The translations under genes were made by a program, and so were the position numbers. Shown piece after piece: positions 34,309 to 44,729 of a stretch of DNA of 64,000 nt (position 1 is its first letter; each line of letters begins with the position of its first letter). This DNA is from Linnemannia elongata (taxonomy: Eukaryota > Mortierellomycota > Mortierellomycetes > Mortierellales > Mortierellaceae), in assembly GCA_036320915.1 (NCBI GenBank), contig JAXBDG010000001.1:2998001-3062000 (forward strand), given 5' to 3'. The notes below the pieces were generated by a model. That model ran no database searches. It was not told where the DNA came from and saw nothing but the letters and a program-made list of their open reading frames with translations.

Positions 34309-37300
34309 ATGTCCGATAGCCAGGATTCTTCCAGTCTCTCGATGGACTTGACATTAGCAAGAGCCGCAGCAGCTTTCAAGGATGCCGACTTTTTCGAGGC
34401 GAGTGTTCTCTTCTGGTCTGCCCTCCTGGATACGACCCTCCTGAACACTGAGACAGTCGACTCACTGATGGCCCTGGCCAACGGTCTCGATCTGGAACAG
34501 GAGCTCGGACTCGACGTACAGGCAGAGGAACCAATTGACCTTGTATTCCCATCGTTGACCAGCACTGCCAACGACGACGACTATTTTAATCTGCAGGAAC
34601 GCCCAACCATCGACGAGGACACCATTACCCCGCTCCAAACCTATGTCCTGACCGCCCTCTGTTATCTCTCACGCCACATCAACATCCGGCTCGACCTCCT
34701 TCCCTCTGGTCAGGATACCCTTACTTCTCTCGGACCCCCTCAACGGTTCTATGGATCTCTGGGATGGGATCAGAAATACCTCTACCATCAATTCCTCGCC
34801 ATCGTCTTTGCTACACTCTCCTCCCTCTTAACCTCTCGACGTGCCGCAGTTGGATATGAGATCCAGGAACAAGAACTTTTGGTTCAGCAGTCGACACTTT
34901 TGGGCAACCAGGTCACCTCTACCTGGCAAACAATGTTGCCTCAGAAGCGAGCGCCTCACAGCATGCCTCGATTCTTTTCCTTCTTGGACCCAAGCTCTTC
35001 GACTGTCGCTGGATGCTCTATTCCCAGGAACGAGTTGGATATTGACGCATTGGAGCAGGCAGGGTTTAGGCTCGTCATCACCTTAATCAGAGAGTCGCCT
35101 CTTTCCCCCAGCTGGTTCCGTCACGAGGATCGGACGCCGAAGCGGATCCAGAATGCCTTTGTACCGATCGAAAACCGAAAGGCACCAGCGTTCCCAGAAG
35201 TGTTCGAGGTCCTGATGGGGTGGTGTCTCCGCGCAGGAGATGTGGCAACAATGGAGGGTCAGGGTACTTACGACAACGACAACGACTCGAACGATGCAGA
35301 TGGCGAGAATCATGGCGAGAGATCTATTCCTGGACTGCCATCTCCTCCACATCGGCGGGCAACGCTGATTCATTGTGGAGGTGGCAAGGGTCGAGCGGGG
35401 ATTGTATTGGCAGCTCATCTCATCCGATTTGGGCTCATTGGTCATGAGACACGCGGATATTGTGCGGATTGTGTTCGGGAAGGCAACGTTCACCGCTACG
35501 ACCTAGACCTGTTCAAGAGGGGTCATGGTGATCCAACCACCGTTGCCTCAACACTGCCAACACCATGCCACTCTATCTCCAACGACCACGAGGACGAACT
35601 CGACGGCGGCGATGAGGACAACCATTTGGAGGATGCTCACTTTGAGCGTGTGGACGGTGGTGTCTTCCGAGTGGTCAAGCGCGCCGATTGTTTGAACCGG
35701 TACGAGCCCATGATGACAGCCAAGGACGCGATTTCACATCTCCGGGAGATTCGACCGGGCAGCATTGAGAGTGTCGAGCAGGAGAAGGCGCTGAAGGCTT
35801 ACGGCGACATGCTTTGGAAGCGATCATCGTCGAAGGCAGCCCGGTCCAAAGCACGCGCCAGTGCACCACCAACAACGGCCGAATTCAACAACACCTCATC
35901 ATCGAGTGTAACAGCATCTTCCACGGACGGATATGAACGGTCCAATATCCACAAGAAGGATAAGAAGAAGGACTCCACCCCAAAGTCGCACCAACACCAT
36001 CCACCGCCGCCGCCACCGTCAGCTGAGGGTGAGGAAGGTGATGATTTTTCCGATGACGACTTTAGTGGCAAGGGAAGAAAGTCTGGCAAGAAGGGCAAGA
36101 AAGGATCGCGCAAATTACCACAGGAGGAACCACGGACATTCACCCCACCACCGGCGGACAAGATTATAAAGATTCCTGGATCTCATCACCATCAACACCA
36201 CTTGGTCGTTCAGCATAACATCCGAGCCCGACAACTCCAGCGCGGTCAAAAGTCCAAGAAGAACAAGGGTGGGAACGGAAAGCAGCCCAAGGAGCGGCCG
36301 TCATATCAAGTTTCTGGATCGCCACTGGTCTCTGCTCCCAAACTCGTCATCTTGGCGGGGTTACCTGGCAGTGGCAAGAGTCACCTCGTCACAATGCTGT
36401 TGCAGGAGTTCCCGGAGCATTTTGTCCGTATCTCGCAGGATGAACTTGGGTCGCGCGCCGTGTGTGAGAGGCTCTTGGCTCAGAGTATGAGACACCAGCA
36501 ACAGTCACTCGCTGTACGTGGACCCAAGAAGGCCCTTCCCATGACGATCTTTGTCGACCGGTGCAACCCTACGATGGCGGAGCGGAAGGAGTGGTACGAG
36601 GTTGCCTTCCAGCCGGATGATGTCGCGATGGTTTGGTTCTCTCAGGGAGTCGATGCCTGCATTGCCCGAGTAGACTCGAGAGAGGGGCACCCAACTCTCG
36701 CCCAGGGTATGGGATCCAAGGTTGTCAGGGACTTTGCAAAGTCGTTTGAGTTTCCCAACCTCGGCAAGGAAGGGAGCTGGTGCAAGACTCTGATCGAGAT
36801 TGGTGACGATGAGGGCAGCGATCGGCTGTCGGCTATTTTGAAGGGGTTCGCTAAGGAGATCCAAGGATCAAGTGCCAGGTCAACACCACCAGGAGAGCAT
36901 ACGCCTATCAAAGCTCGGCCGGCATTTATTCCTGCGAGGGTCCTGCAGCGAAAGACCAATGGCGGCAAGAGTGCAGGAGGCGACTTTAACTCGGGATCGT
37001 CTTCTCCCATCTCCAAGTTGCCCGTTTCTGGAGGCATGGCTATTGTTGAGGAAGGTGAGGAGGAGGAGGATGAAGAGGATGAGAGTGAGGATGAGGATGA
37101 GGAGCACAGCCAGGATGATGAAGATGCGGAGGACACAGATGACGATACGGTGTCTGAAGATGATGCCAGCAACGGAGCCAGCAGGAAGGCAGATAAGGTA
37201 GGCACTACTGAAAAGTCCGATCCGAGTGCCGAGCCAGCACCAACACCAGCATCGGCCGTCTCCATCACCAAGGCGCTCCAGTTTGCCTCCTTGACAGGGT

Positions 37301-38568
37301 ATCGACCAGTCGTCAAGAAGCCTACCAAGGGAAGCTGGAAGGGCACCGTCAGTTCCACCTCTGCCGGCGATGACGCCGACAGGTTGCCGACAACCGACCC
37401 TGGATCCCCCAAAGGCGTGTCATTCGCCACACCTCTTTCGACTTTTGACCGGCCATTACAAAAGTTCCCAAGAACACCTCATTTATTCGACCCCTTGACG
37501 ATCCAACAGAGCTGGAATCAAGGAACCGACCACCTCCTGACAACAACGGCACCAGAATCGCGAGACTCTGAATCGACTACAGGACGGAGCGCGGCCATCA
37601 GTCGCTCCGATTTGCTGCTGCCACCCTCGGCCCTTCACCAGGTCTTTGCACCCAAACCACATCAAGTCTTGACGGTTGAGGAAAAGATGGACGGCGCCAA
37701 CATTGGGTTCAGTGTCCTGCATTTCAAGACTATGAACGGGTTCGCGGGGGTCTCGGGATCAGGACCACCACCCAAGATCCGCGTCCAGAACAGGAATCAC
37801 TTTGTGCACCCGGATGACCACTGGCAGTTCAAGAAGCTGGGCGGATGGTTAGAGAAGCATCGGGAGGATATCCTATATCTCTGCGAGGGCCGCTGGCGTT
37901 ACGACGACTCAAAGCTAGGATCATCCGAGAATGGCGCCACGGATGGCAACACAGATGGTGATAATGATGGCGATGACACCAACAGCGCCGTTACAGAGGA
38001 TGAAGGCGATCAGGACTGGGAGGATGAAGAAGAGGACGACGATGACCAGAACGAATATGTTGACGAGAACAAGGTTCTCCAGGATGGTATGGCGCCTTAT
38101 GTCCTCTATGGCGAGTGGTTGTACGCCAAACACTCTGTCCAGTACACGGGGCTCCAATCGTGGTTCATCCCCTTTGACCTGTTTGATGTCAAAACCGGCA
38201 CGTTTGTCTCGAGGGCTGTTTTCCGCAGAGCGATCGGCAAGACCCACCTAGTAACGAATCCAGTGATTGAGGTCCCTGAGGGGGTCTATGGCGATGTGGA
38301 CAAGACTCTTATGTGGACTTTGGAGAAGTTGCATAGTAGGTCATCGTTGATGCGCGGGTCTGAGGAGGTGGGAAAGGAAGGAGGGGCCGACGCCAAGAAG
38401 GATCGGGTGGAAGGATTGTATTTCAGGATAGACCAAGGCGATCGGCTGTTGATGCGGTCTAAAGTCGTCCGGCCTGACTTTATTGCAGGCGAGGAGCGGT
38501 GGGGCACAAAAGAACAGGTCGCCAACCAGATGGGCATTCCATCGTATTCCGAGTACGATGACCAGTAG
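34309..38568 (+). CDS. Cys-phosphatase / polynucleotide-kinase-like / RNA ligase fusion protein
   Basis: One uninterrupted 1419-codon frame. Residues about 220-500 hold a Cys-phosphatase-like domain with the CX5R loop HCGGGKGRAG (Cys356, Arg362), as in dual-specificity phosphatases. A Lys/Pro/Ser linker follows. Residues about 675-850 form a P-loop kinase domain: LVILAGLPGSGKSHL (Lys690), RISQDELGSR, TIFVDRCNP, typical of AAA_33/PNKP-type 5'-kinases. An acidic linker follows. Residues about 1115-1415 carry ligase motifs: I EEKMDGANIGF (nucleophile Lys1126), III YGEWLYAKHS, IIIa WFIPFDLFD, IV EGLYFRI, V RSKVVRPDF. These match Rnl2-like RNA ligases. Inference: it heals and seals RNA ends (phosphate removal, 5' phosphorylation, ligation). 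Domain order differs from fungal tRNA ligase Trl1 (ligase-kinase-cyclic phosphodiesterase), and no phosphodiesterase HxT pair was noticed. Location and substrate unknown. Lacks introns, unlike most neighbours. Confidence 0.92.
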   Translation: MSDSQDSSSLSMDLTLARAAAAFKDADFFEASVLFWSALLDTTLLNTETVDSLMALANGLDLEQELGLDVQAEEPIDLVFPSLTSTANDDDYFNLQERPTIDEDTITPLQTYVLTALCYLSRHINIRLDLLPSGQDTLTSLGPPQRFYGSLGWDQKYLYHQFLAIVFATLSSLLTSRRAAVGYEIQEQELLVQQSTLLGNQVTSTWQTMLPQKRAPHSMPRFFSFLDPSSSTVAGCSIPRNELDIDALEQAGFRLVITLIRESPLSPSWFRHEDRTPKRIQNAFVPIENRKAPAFPEVFEVLMGWCLRAGDVATMEGQGTYDNDNDSNDADGENHGERSIPGLPSPPHRRATLIHCGGGKGRAGIVLAAHLIRFGLIGHETRGYCADCVREGNVHRYDLDLFKRGHGDPTTVASTLPTPCHSISNDHEDELDGGDEDNHLEDAHFERVDGGVFRVVKRADCLNRYEPMMTAKDAISHLREIRPGSIESVEQEKALKAYGDMLWKRSSSKAARSKARASAPPTTAEFNNTSSSSVTASSTDGYERSNIHKKDKKKDSTPKSHQHHPPPPPPSAEGEEGDDFSDDDFSGKGRKSGKKGKKGSRKLPQEEPRTFTPPPADKIIKIPGSHHHQHHLVVQHNIRARQLQRGQKSKKNKGGNGKQPKERPSYQVSGSPLVSAPKLVILAGLPGSGKSHLVTMLLQEFPEHFVRISQDELGSRAVCERLLAQSMRHQQQSLAVRGPKKALPMTIFVDRCNPTMAERKEWYEVAFQPDDVAMVWFSQGVDACIARVDSREGHPTLAQGMGSKVVRDFAKSFEFPNLGKEGSWCKTLIEIGDDEGSDRLSAILKGFAKEIQGSSARSTPPGEHTPIKARPAFIPARVLQRKTNGGKSAGGDFNSGSSSPISKLPVSGGMAIVEEGEEEEDEEDESEDEDEEHSQDDEDAEDTDDDTVSEDDASNGASRKADKVGTTEKSDPSAEPAPTPASAVSITKALQFASLTGYRPVVKKPTKGSWKGTVSSTSAGDDADRLPTTDPGSPKGVSFATPLSTFDRPLQKFPRTPHLFDPLTIQQSWNQGTDHLLTTTAPESRDSESTTGRSAAISRSDLLLPPSALHQVFAPKPHQVLTVEEKMDGANIGFSVLHFKTMNGFAGVSGSGPPPKIRVQNRNHFVHPDDHWQFKKLGGWLEKHREDILYLCEGRWRYDDSKLGSSENGATDGNTDGDNDGDDTNSAVTEDEGDQDWEDEEEDDDDQNEYVDENKVLQDGMAPYVLYGEWLYAKHSVQYTGLQSWFIPFDLFDVKTGTFVSRAVFRRAIGKTHLVTNPVIEVPEGVYGDVDKTLMWTLEKLHSRSSLMRGSEEVGKEGGADAKKDRVEGLYFRIDQGDRLLMRSKVVRPDFIAGEERWGTKEQVANQMGIPSYSEYDDQ

Positions 38569-38721
38569 CCTTGCTGTAGCGGTACACATTTTTCACCTTG
38601 TGTTTGTTTTTTTGGTTTTTTTTTTTTCAAAAGTGTATATTTATTTACAAGAATGCATAGATAATGGAGAATGGCAAGCAGAATGAAACTCTGTCACCCT
38701 TATTTTTCTCTATTGATGCTT

Positions 38722-41700
38722 TTAAACATCGTTGGAGTTGTCGGTGGAACCATACTTCTTCCACAAGTTCTCGGCCGAGTTACCGTGCTGAGCCTTGCGC
38801 TTGTTGCCCCTGCGGACGTTGTCAAAGAACCTGTTCTGATTCTGAATGGAACGGGTGGCACCCTGGAGACGCATCATGGAGGGGCTGATCAGGGGCTGGT
38901 GCTCCTCGCTCTTGTGGGAGAGGACCGATTCAGGGATCAAGTAAGAGGGCAAGAGACGCAAGAAGAGACCGACGGGGAGGGAGAGCGAACCGATCAAGAG
39001 GGTAGTCAACCACTGGTTACCATTCAAGGGAACAGTCTTGAAAGCCTGGCCACCAAAGGTGACAATGACGTACTGGCCACCAACGACAACGGTCTGAACG
39101 AGGATAAAGATCTTGTTGTTGTGGAGGTTCTTGAAGATGTTGAGGGAGTCATCGATGCGGCGACAGTTGAGCTCGTTGAAGACCTGGAGGAAAACGAAGG
39201 TGTTGAAGATCATGGTGCGGAGGACCTTGAGGTTGTGGGGGGAGACGTAAACATTACCGTCCTCGTCGGTCGACTGGAGGTGGAAGAGCTGGGCGCCAAA
39301 GTGGAGGAGGGACAGGTTGAGGATGATTTGGAAGATGGCCTGGCCGATGATCATCTTCCACATGTTGAAGTTGATCAAGGGTGCGTTTCTGTCGGTGGGC
39401 TGACGCTTGAGGACTTCGGGGCTTGGGGGCTCAGTGGCGAGGGCGAGGGCGGCGAGGGTATCCATGATCAAGTTGACCCAGAGGAGCTGGACAGCAGAGA
39501 GGACAGATTGGTTGTCCTCAGAGGCGATGGCAGAGATGAAGGACAACACGACAGCGGTGATGTTGACGGTAAGCTGGAACTGCAAGAACTTGCGGACAGA
39601 GTCGTTGACGGCACGGCCCCACATAAGGGCCTTGAGGATTGAAGAGAAGTTATCGTCCATGAGAACAATGGCCGAAGCCTCCTTGGCGACCTCGGTACCG
39701 GTGATACCCATCGAGAATCCAACATCAGCCATCTTGAGAGCGGGACCGTCGTTGGTACCGTCACCAGTGACAGCAATGACCTCTCCGAGCTCCTGAAGGC
39801 GGCGAACAACAATTGTCTTATCAGTGGGGCTGGAACGAGCGAGGACCTGGAGACGCTTGACAGCTTGAGTCTGCTCCTCCTTAGAAAGGGCTCTGAACTC
39901 GGGGCCAGTCATGGCAAGACCGCCCTTCATGAGGATACCGGCATTCTTGGCAATGGCCTTGGCAGTCTGGAGGTTATCACCTGTGATCATGCGGACGGTA
40001 ACACCGGCTTCAGCAAAGGAAGCAACAGACTCGACAACTCCGGGGCGGAGGGGATCCTGGATACCGACGACTCCGAGACAGGTGAGCTTGGTGTTGGGGG
40101 CCTCGTCGTCCTTGAACTTCTTGAACTCGCTCTCAGAGACATCGCGGTAGGAAAGGCAGATGGTGCGGAGGGCCTTGTCGGCGTAGGTGCTGATGATCTG
40201 TTCGAACTTGGCGCGAGCATGGTCATCCAGGGTCTTGACATGACCCTCGGCATCAACATAGTGGGTACAGGCACGGAGGACGATTTCTGAGGCACCCTTG
40301 ACATAGAGACGGTACTTCTCGTCGCCGTTGGGGGTAGCGACAACGCAGGACATGGTCTTCTTGGCAGAGGAGAAAGGATACATCTTAACAACGTTGTTAT
40401 CACCACGGATGTTGCTGTACGAAGCACCGAGGAACTTGATGAAACCCAAAAGAGCCGACTCAGTCTTGGAGCCGATAAAAGTCAAGTTGCCCTTTTCGTC
40501 CTTGTCCTCGAACGCCGATGAGTTGAGAGCAATGCCGTCGATGATGGTCTGGGCAACCTCGGGCTTGACCTCGGTCTTCCACTTCTTGGCATCTTCCATG
40601 CGGGTGAAGGGCAACAACGAAAGGGTTCCCTCGACGATGGTCATCTTGTTTTGGGTCAAAGTTCCGGTCTTGTCAGAGCAGACAGTCGTAGCGTTACCCA
40701 TGGTCTCGCAGGCAGAGAGAACACGGACCAAGTTGTTATCGCGCAACATCTGGGTGGTTGCATAGGCAAGGGCAAGTGTCACAGCCATAGGGAGACCCTC
40801 AGGGACAGCGACGACAACAATGGTAATGGCCTGAATGACAATCTTGACCATGTCCGAGAAGATGACGTTGCCGGGAGGGAGGTCGTCGTTCGACAAGGCG
40901 TTCTGGACAAAGTACTTGACGACCAAGGTGATCAACATGGCAATAGCAGCAGCCATACCAAGCTTGGCAATCGACTCAGCAAGAAGGTCGAGCTTGACCT
41001 GAAGAGGGGTTTCATCGGGGGTTGCCTCACGCATGGCCATCATGGTCTTTCCAAAGAACGAGTTGGATCCAACAGCAGTAACGAGCATCTTGCCGGAACC
41101 ATCGAGGACCTTGGAGCCAGAGATGACATAGCAGTTCTCCTCGGCGTCCTTCTTCATCGCATCCGATTCACCAGTGGCCGAAGACTCGTCGCAGGTAATA
41201 CCGTGACTGGTGATGACAACACCATCGACAGCAAGAAGGTCACCGGGTTCCATGAGCATAATGTCTCCGACCTGGATGTCCTTGACGTTGATCTCTTGCT
41301 CGCGACCGTCACGGAGGAGCTTGACGGAGCGGTCGTCCTTCTTGGCGTTCAGTTTGCGGAATTGGCGCTCCTTCTGGTAATCGTTAATGGCATTGGTAAA
41401 GACAACGGCGGCGACGGCGGCCAAGATAGCGGCACCCTCGATCCAGCCGACACGGGGCTCATCGGGGTTGTGATGAGGACCATAATCCTCGTAGATACTG
41501 ACACCCAAGGAGACAAAGGCGGCGATGGACAACAGAACTATTCAATGTTCAACCATAGGGAGCGGGAGGCACATTAGTGTTCGAGTTGGTGTGGAAAGTG
41601 AAATCGATTACCGCGGAGTGACATCGGCGGTATAAACCCCCCCCCCCTGATGGCGAGTGTTCACGACAACGGCGATATGTTGTTTGTTTGAGAGTTACCG

Positions 41701-43452
41701 ACAAAACTCTCGATCTCTCCCTCTCATAAAAAATGAGCAAACAAGACAACAATAAGATTACTCAATACAATGATAATAATAAAAAACTTACTGAGGGTGC
41801 GGTCATTGTAAGCACGCTTGACAAGGTCAAAGAAGGTCGCGCTCTTAGCGGTGGGCAGAATCTAAGGAAGGTTCCATTGAAGAGGGAAGAAAAATAAGGG
41901 TACATACACGTCAGGAATAGATGCAGGAGGGCACGGGTGTAAATAAACGTATTGGGGGGGCTGTGAAAGGGAAATGGGGAGGTGAAGGAAGCATACAAGA
42001 GGAAAGTGGAGGAGATGGATGGACTGGATGCTATCACAGAATGGGCTAGGCGGGGTTTTGCTTCAATTAAAAATAATACATCTCCCGCTGGTAGCATTGC
42101 GTCTGCTTCACGCCCTTAGTCTCTTATTCAATACCCCCGAGGAAGATGGGAGTCCAAAAGACCAAATGAGTCCAATGCGGCAAGTGCAAGGGCAAGTGTT
42201 CTCTTGTGCTTGCATAAACCCAACAAACGCGATCTTCTTCACTTGGACATTTCCCATATCGCATAACGTTCGTAACACATGCCTATGGATAAGGGACAAA
42301 CAAGGAGAAGGAACGAAGGGCACGATGGCTTTTCTTCACATCTTCAGGTGAACGAACAGTGTCCTTTTGAAGAAACACGAAGGAGCGGGTGAACTGTATT
42401 CTATCGCTCTTTTTTTTTCTTTTTTTTTTTGATGATATCGTTGTTGTTCCTGCAACTTCATTTATTTTCTTCACAGGCTGTCATGAAAGCAAAATGAGTT
42501 CAAGACATCAAATCACCGTCATGCTCTTTTGAACACAGAAAAAGGGAACCCCGCCCCCTCCTCGCTCCCTCTCTCCCTCCCTCCCTCAACCCCTCAATCC
42601 CATAAGCAATGCAATGGTCGCCTTCTTTGGTGCATTGAGCCATCGACTGAATTCGCCCTGGCCTCTTCTTGCAAGAGAGATTATCCGCCGAAATAACGCA
42701 TCCATTCACTGCCCAAACAAACTGGTTGCTCTCATTTTTCGTCTACTTTTTTTTTCTTTTTTCTGAACATGAACAGCCAAGTTTTGTGAACTGCCGTCAT
42801 CGCTTTGGCGCTCCTGCTGTCGTCTTCTTGTTCTTCTTCTCATTTCATAATCATCTTTTGTAGAAAAGGGCTAACCGAAAGAGTATCAATTGAAATAAAT
42901 GAAGGAGTGATAAAAGAGTACCAATAACCACTCCTCTGTCCCACAGCTAGGTACATCCGATAACATAATCGTCATCAATTGGACTCATTCATATTCATGC
43001 AAAAAAAAAAATCCAATTCATCCCGCCCTTGTTCATCGAAAAATGAAAAATGGAAATGAACATGAAGTACCAAACGTTCCCTTCCTCGTCACACCCACAT
43101 ACACCCCTTTTTCTCGAAGACAAAAAAGCAAAAAAAAGTAAGGCAGCAACCGTCAACTTACATTGCGCCCGAAAGCCTTGGAGCGTGCAGAAAACTTGCT
43201 GTCCGAGTCCTTGCCGGTAGAGTGTGATCCAGCCTCGTCCGAGTGGAGTCCGGTCTTGGGGTCGACCTTGAGGCCCTTGAGGATCTTGTCAATCCCGCCC
43301 ATCTGACGTGGGGTCGTGGGGTTGGTGGGATCCGTCAAGGGAGAGAGATCCTCGATGGTGAAGGCAAAGCCGCCAGTCGACGAAGCCTCGTGGTTGGAAG
43401 AACCATGTTGATGGGAACCAAGCAAAGGCTCACGCGCGTTGTCGTGAGGCAT
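38722..43452 (-). CDS. PMC1: P-type Ca2+-transporting ATPase, Pmc1/PMCA type
   Basis: Exon 1 (43159-43452) encodes the hydrophilic N-terminus ending SKAFGRN; exon 2 (about 41792-41862) ILPTAKSATFFDLVKRAYNDRTL; exon 3 (38722-about 41540) the rest. Motifs: actuator TGES (ATGESDAMKKD), PEGLPMAV of helix 4, phosphorylation site CSDKTGTLTQNKM, KGASE, MITGDNLQTAKAI, TGDGTNDGPALK, and helix 6 WVNLIMDTLAALALATE. These place it among PMCA-like pumps. It exports or vacuolarly sequesters Ca2+; membrane location cannot be read directly. About 1060 residues, near yeast Pmc1. The C-terminal tail (RSIQNQNRFFDNVRRGNKRK) is basic and could be a regulatory calmodulin-type site, which is inference. Intron 1 is about 1.3 kb, unusually long here. 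Convergent with the ligase fusion gene, 153 bp between stops. Confidence 0.95.
41863..43158 (-). other. Long (1.3 kb) first intron of the Ca2+-ATPase gene
   Basis: Donor GTAAGTTG after GRN and acceptor CCTTAG before ILPTAK keep frame. The intron contains T-rich tracts (42410-42430) and no convincing gene on either strand. Other introns in the window are mostly 50-450 bp. Confidence 0.75.
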
Positions 43453-44729
43453 TTGGGAGGGTATAGTGATCGTGTGCCTGTGTTAGAGTAAGGGTCGAGA
43501 GGGATGTGGAGAAAATGAGAGAGGGTGAGAAAGGAGGGAAGAGATTCTTGTGTTGGTGGCGGAGGGATATGTGTGCTCTCTCGGTTTGCTCGTGAAAGGA
43601 AAGGAGGAGTGTGAAGAAGAAGAAGAAAAAAAGAGAGAAGAGAAAAGAAAAGATGATTCTGCTTTCTGCTCTTCTATTTAAGCGGCCCACCTGGATTGAG
43701 GCAAGAGATGGTTTTGGGCAATGAAAACACGGCTTCCAGTTGTGCCCTCGTTTCCTTGCCATTTCTTTTCATCCAACGAAACTCTTGGTCTGGACCACGA
43801 GTGAGCCAAGCATCCGCGGTGACTACACACTCTATAAACAAACCAGAAACGGTGAAAAGCAAGGCTGGGTGTGTGTGTTTTTTAGGTGGTGTGTGCTTTG
43901 GTAAGGGAGAATACAATAATGTGTTTCTATGTACTCCTGCCAGGGGCCCTTGCTTTTTTGTTGAAACTGAATGGTATGATGAAATGGGGTTGCACAAAGC
44001 TGGAAAAAGAGGAAAATGCAAATAAGAAAAAACGAAAATGGTGCTCGTCATCCATCGCTAACCATCCTTTCTCATCCACATGTAACGTTATTGAGATAGC
44101 GTCCAGCAGTAAAGAAAGAAAATAAGGGAGGAAGAGGAGAGGACCCAGGCATCACCATCAAGCAAGCACACTCAACTAGTGTCGGCCCAACCGCCCTATA
44201 TGCGCTTGGTCTCCTGAAAAAGCAGAAAAGGAAGAGAGGAATAAATAGAAGCAACCGCTTATTCTCTAGAAAATAAAAGGAAGGGTAGCGTAAGATTGGG
44301 ATCTAGCCCCTCGTCAGTCCATGGGTGTGCATTCATCTGATAGGCAACGTCTATCCCACCCATGGTTCCCGGCTGTTCGATTCCATAAGTACAGACGACG
44401 TTCATACATGTATATGAGAATAGTCGTGAGTTCAGTTGGCCAGTGTGACTGTTCATGCAACATCGAACGGACACGTTGGTGCAGGTCTTCTGTGCCTTCT
44501 CTCCTTGGAAACAAGGACAGGACAAGTGGACAAGAGGACAAGGACATCCGCTCGTTTACACAACGCCATCATCTTCCCCTTCCGTTTCTTCTTATTCACA
44601 CCACCCATCATCACACTTTACCTTCATACCAAGTCTGTTTAGGGACACACCACTACCCCTCTCTCTCCTCACCACCACCACAGTACCGCCCTCAGGACGC
44701 GTTAAAAGAGAACAAGGAACAAAAACACG
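43453..44729. other. Divergent promoter region, PMC1 and CASP genes
   Basis: 1.28 kb between start codons. Purine-biased near PMC1 (43500-43650), CA/CT-rich near the CASP gene (44560-44690). No gene seen. Confidence 0.55.

Noticed and set aside
34309..38568. Assignment as the canonical tRNA ligase Trl1
   Set aside because: Domain order is reversed, a Cys-phosphatase replaces the cyclic phosphodiesterase, and ligase motifs fit Rnl2-like enzymes better.
41541..43452. Ca2+-ATPase lacking its N-terminus
   Set aside because: Two upstream exons (about 41792-41862 and 43159-43452) supply it in frame.
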